In this document: positions 6,552-6,907 of the stretch, piece after piece
Layout of the letters: the number at the start of each line of letters is the position of its first letter
How positions within the stretch are numbered: the first letter of the stretch is position 1
The notes under the pieces: model-generated
What the model was told of the DNA's origin: nothing
Database searches by the model: none
What the model saw: the letters and a program-made list of their open reading frames with translations, nothing else
DNA from: Bacteroidales bacterium M2
Lineage (GTDB): Bacteria; Bacteroidota; Bacteroidia; Bacteroidales; Muribaculaceae
Assembly (NCBI GenBank): GCA_001689415.1
Contig: LUJM01000025.1
Coordinates: forward strand, 1-6,907
DNA length: 6,907 bases
Direction: 5' to 3'
Position numbers and translations under genes: made by a program

Positions 6552-6907
6552 ATGAGCCCTTCAGACAACCCCCTCAATCGCGACTACGAGAAACGGCTGA
6601 GCCGGATGAGCCCGTTCGAAATCAAGAATGAACTTATCAGTCTCGCCCGGGAAGACGCCCGTACCTCGAGTGCAACATATCTAAACGCCGGTCGCGGCAA
6701 CCCCAACTGGATTTGCGCCGATGCCCGCGAAGCATTTCTCCACTTAGGCGAGTTTGCCCTGAGTGAATGCCGCCTTGTGCACAACGAAGCTCCCGGAATA
6801 GCCGGATGCCCCTCGAAAAAGGGCATCGCCGACAGATTCGAAGCCTTCCTTGCCAAGCACGATAGCGACGAGGGCGGCAAGCTGCTCAACAAGGCTTACC
6901 ACTATAT
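6552..6907 (+). CDS. asdA: Aspartate 4-decarboxylase, N-terminal part (cut by window end)
   Basis: From the ATG at 6552 the frame is open to the window edge: 118 codons, starting MSPSDNPLNRDYEKRLSRMS. Residues 44-54, LNAGRGNPNWI, are the hallmark N-terminal motif of the PLP-dependent bifunctional aspartate aminotransferase/aspartate 4-decarboxylase (EC 4.1.1.12; AsdA/AspD, usually about 530-550 residues). The following FLHLGEFALSE (about 61-71) also fits the family. The enzyme converts L-aspartate to L-alanine and CO2 in the cytoplasm, consuming a proton. The PLP lysine and the rest of the catalytic domain lie beyond the window. It follows aspT on the same strand with an 88-base gap containing no evident terminator, consistent with one operon. 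An in-frame TAA at 6534-6536 fixes the start. The gene was named asdA (also called aspD) by motif and context. Confidence 0.9.
   Translation, partial: MSPSDNPLNRDYEKRLSRMSPFEIKNELISLAREDARTSSATYLNAGRGNPNWICADAREAFLHLGEFALSECRLVHNEAPGIAGCPSKKGIADRFEAFLAKHDSDEGGKLLNKAYHY

Noticed and set aside
6584..6892. 102-codon minus-strand open frame opposite the decarboxylase start
   Set aside because: The plus strand here encodes the NAGRGNPNW family motif, so the minus frame is a shadow.
1..6907. Search for CRISPR arrays, tRNA/rRNA genes, insertion sequences, attachment sites or defence genes
   Set aside because: No regularly spaced short repeats, cloverleaf-like sequence, transposase or integrase motifs, or terminal inverted repeats were seen by eye.

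Overview
The window reads as a chromosomal stretch from a gut-type member of the Bacteroidales, most likely near Muribaculaceae. Four things point there: a Bacteroidetes-type sugar-nucleotidyltransferase/acyltransferase fusion, TAnnTTTG-type -7 elements in front of genes that lack Shine-Dalgarno sites, a secreted repeat protein with the Bacteroidales tail YNLQGVRVxNPxxGIYI, and an aspartate:alanine exchange operon. The family-level placement is inference; no rRNA or marker gene is present.

Layout. (1) Positions 1-1001, minus strand: the first 333 codons of a GlmU-like fusion protein whose 3' end lies outside the window. (2) 1002-1297: an AT-rich divergent intergenic region with one likely promoter for each direction and an 11-bp tandem repeat just before the next gene. 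(3) 1298-4594, plus strand: a 1098-residue secreted protein of unknown function made of repeated beta-rich modules (three of one type, about five of another), including a recent-looking 234-residue tandem duplication, and ending in a sorting-type tail. A strong intrinsic terminator follows at 4615-4648. (4) 4760-6463, plus strand: an AspT-type aspartate:alanine antiporter. (5) 6552 to the window end, plus strand: the first 118 codons of aspartate 4-decarboxylase.

Genes 4 and 5 form a recognised metabolic unit. The antiporter imports aspartate, the decarboxylase converts it to alanine plus CO2 and consumes a cytoplasmic proton, and alanine leaves through the same antiporter. This generates proton motive force and resists acid. 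Gene 1 probably supplies nucleotide sugars for the cell envelope. The secreted protein is insulated from its neighbours by a divergent promoter on one side and a terminator on the other, so it appears to be a single-gene transcription unit. I see no clear new multi-gene system here. The least explained object is the modular secreted protein.
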